A program made the position numbers and the translations under genes. From positions 1 to 6,685 of the forward strand of contig JAQGOI010000229.1 in NCBI GenBank assembly GCA_028293685.1: a stretch of 6,685 nt of DNA, given 5' to 3'. This document shows, piece by piece, positions 5,908 through 6,685 of this stretch. The notes beneath the pieces are model-generated. The model searched no databases, was not told the origin of the DNA, and was given only the letters and a program-made list of their open reading frames with translations. The DNA comes from Lysobacteraceae bacterium. Its GTDB lineage: Bacteria > Pseudomonadota > Gammaproteobacteria > Xanthomonadales > Xanthomonadaceae. Position 1 is the first letter of the stretch. Each line of letters opens with the position of its first letter.

Positions 5908-5967
5908 GAACTCGACGCGCTCGGCACGACGATTACCGCGGCGTTCGCGTTGCGCAATACACCTTGA
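5908..5967 (+). pseudogene. Remnant of a histidine-kinase 3' end
   Basis: Starting 20 bp after the AI-2E stop, a short frame reads ELDALGTTITAAFALRNTP and stops at 5965-5967. This is the G3 box and tail of a histidine-kinase ATPase domain with nothing else of the kinase present. It matches the kinase tail upstream: 5914-5954 agrees with 3342-3382 at 34 of 41 positions, including 15 identical bases (5917-5931 and 3345-3359). Four of the seven differences are silent, suggesting descent from a working kinase rather than a very recent copy. Similarity resumes after both stops with CTGTTTTC (3420-3427 and 5974-5981). There is no start codon or SD. Chance or an unrelated short frame is possible but less likely. 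Confidence 0.6.
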
Positions 5968-5987
5968 TGCGATCTGTTTTCAGCGGG

Positions 5988-6685
5988 TCATGGGCGCACG
6001 ACCGCAAGCTGGTCCGGTTGCATCGCTGCCTGCGGATTCGATGGATCGCGTGCCACGCCTTTCCAGCGCCACAGCAGCAGCACGGCCGCGACATCCACGC
6101 CCACGGCAAAAATGCTCGCTTCCGGGCCGAAGATGCCACCGCTGAGCCATTGCGGTGCGCCGAGCAGGTGGGGCAGCAGCCATCCGGCCTGGTGCAGACC
6201 GCTTACGTCGAAGCCCATCCACGATCCCTGGATCCAGTTCCATCCGAAGTGGATGCCGATCGGCAGGGCCAGGCTGCCGGTGCGCAGGTACGCAAGCCCG
6301 AGCAGGATCCCTCCCAGCGCGATGTCGACGCTCGCCCAGACTTCGGTAGCGCCCTGCATGCCTGGGTTGCCCCAATGCGCGATGGCGAACAGGCCGGCCA
6401 TCAGCAGCTGCGCGATCGGAGCACCGATACCGTCGACGAGGCGCTGGAACACGAAGCCCCGGAACAGCACTTCCTCAAGTACGGCGACCCACGCGAACGC
6501 CCATGCGCCGGAGGCGATCGCCGTGAGCCCACCCGCCGGATCGAGCGAAAAGCGCGCGCCACCGGCCGCGAAGATCAGTGCGACAACGGCGAGCATCTGC
6601 GCACTTCCGAATGCGATGCCGCATGACACTTGGCGCAGCCACGAGGCATCGAGCCGCAGTCCGACACCGGCGAGCGGCTGGCGAC
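5988..6685 (-). CDS. CPBP-family intramembrane glutamic protease, 5'-truncated by window edge
   Basis: A multi-pass membrane protein of the CPBP (CAAX-protease/bacteriocin-processing, Abi) family, related to Rce1. Bacterial members cleave within the membrane or serve in bacteriocin immunity; the target here is unknown. Visible: 231 residues plus stop. Motif 1 LEEVLFRGF carries the E-E-x3-R signature (codons near 6476-6459), motif 2 FAIAHWGNP supplies a histidine (6377-6375), and motif 3 GIHFGWNW supplies H and N (6251-6237), so all catalytic motifs are present. Hydrophobic stretches lie on both sides. The frame remains open to the right edge through RQPLAGVGLRLDASWLRQ, a sequence typical just inside the N-terminal part of these proteins; the true start therefore lies outside, not at the GTG at 6629. 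It is convergent with the AI-2E gene, with the kinase remnant between them. The polar tail after 6065 is not obviously catalytic. Confidence 0.92.
   Translation of the reverse strand, partial: RQPLAGVGLRLDASWLRQVSCGIAFGSAQMLAVVALIFAAGGARFSLDPAGGLTAIASGAWAFAWVAVLEEVLFRGFVFQRLVDGIGAPIAQLLMAGLFAIAHWGNPGMQGATEVWASVDIALGGILLGLAYLRTGSLALPIGIHFGWNWIQGSWMGFDVSGLHQAGWLLPHLLGAPQWLSGGIFGPEASIFAVGVDVAAVLLLWRWKGVARDPSNPQAAMQPDQLAVVRP

Noticed and set aside
5988..6629. Complete CPBP protease starting at the GTG at 6629
   Set aside because: The frame stays open to the window edge and encodes typical CPBP sequence upstream of that GTG, so the gene is cut, not complete.

Overview
The window looks like chromosomal DNA of a high-GC gammaproteobacterium, most likely of the Xanthomonadaceae (Lysobacter, Luteimonas or Stenotrophomonas type). 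This rests on base composition, codon use and remembered protein similarity, not on a search. I see no rRNA, tRNA, CRISPR array, intact insertion sequence or phage gene.

Layout. (1) 1-752, minus: first 250 codons of a zinc- and NAD-dependent glutathione-independent formaldehyde dehydrogenase-like enzyme, cut by the left edge. (2) 753-1063: divergent intergenic region with a 7-bp dyad. (3) 1064-3419, plus: a two-gene operon, an RsbQ-type alpha/beta hydrolase overlapping by 44 bp a soluble PAS-PAS-histidine kinase. (4) 3485-3670, minus: a small CsbD-like stress protein. (5) 3868-4350, plus: an unrecognised 160-residue protein divergent from the csbD-like gene. (6) 4351-4666: a noncoding stretch with inverted repeats, a G9 run and short direct repeats. 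(7) 4667-5887, plus: an AI-2E/PerM-family membrane protein. (8) 5908-5967, plus: a vestigial histidine-kinase 3' end resembling the end of the kinase 2.57 kb upstream. (9) 5988-6685, minus: a CPBP-family intramembrane protease whose N-terminus lies beyond the right edge.

The main system is the hydrolase/PAS-kinase pair. In Bacillus subtilis, RsbQ hydrolase works with the PAS domain of the RsbP phosphatase to trigger the energy-stress branch of the sigma-B response, and the plant receptors D14 and KAI2 belong to the same hydrolase family. Here the hydrolase and the PAS input are kept, but the output is a histidine kinase, so the unit should feed a two-component pathway. No response regulator is visible. 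A CsbD-family gene, named in Bacillus for control by sigma-B, lies just downstream; a functional link is only an inference. The kinase-tail duplicate forms a direct repeat around the csbD-like, hypothetical and AI-2E genes, which suggests a past duplication, insertion or deletion.
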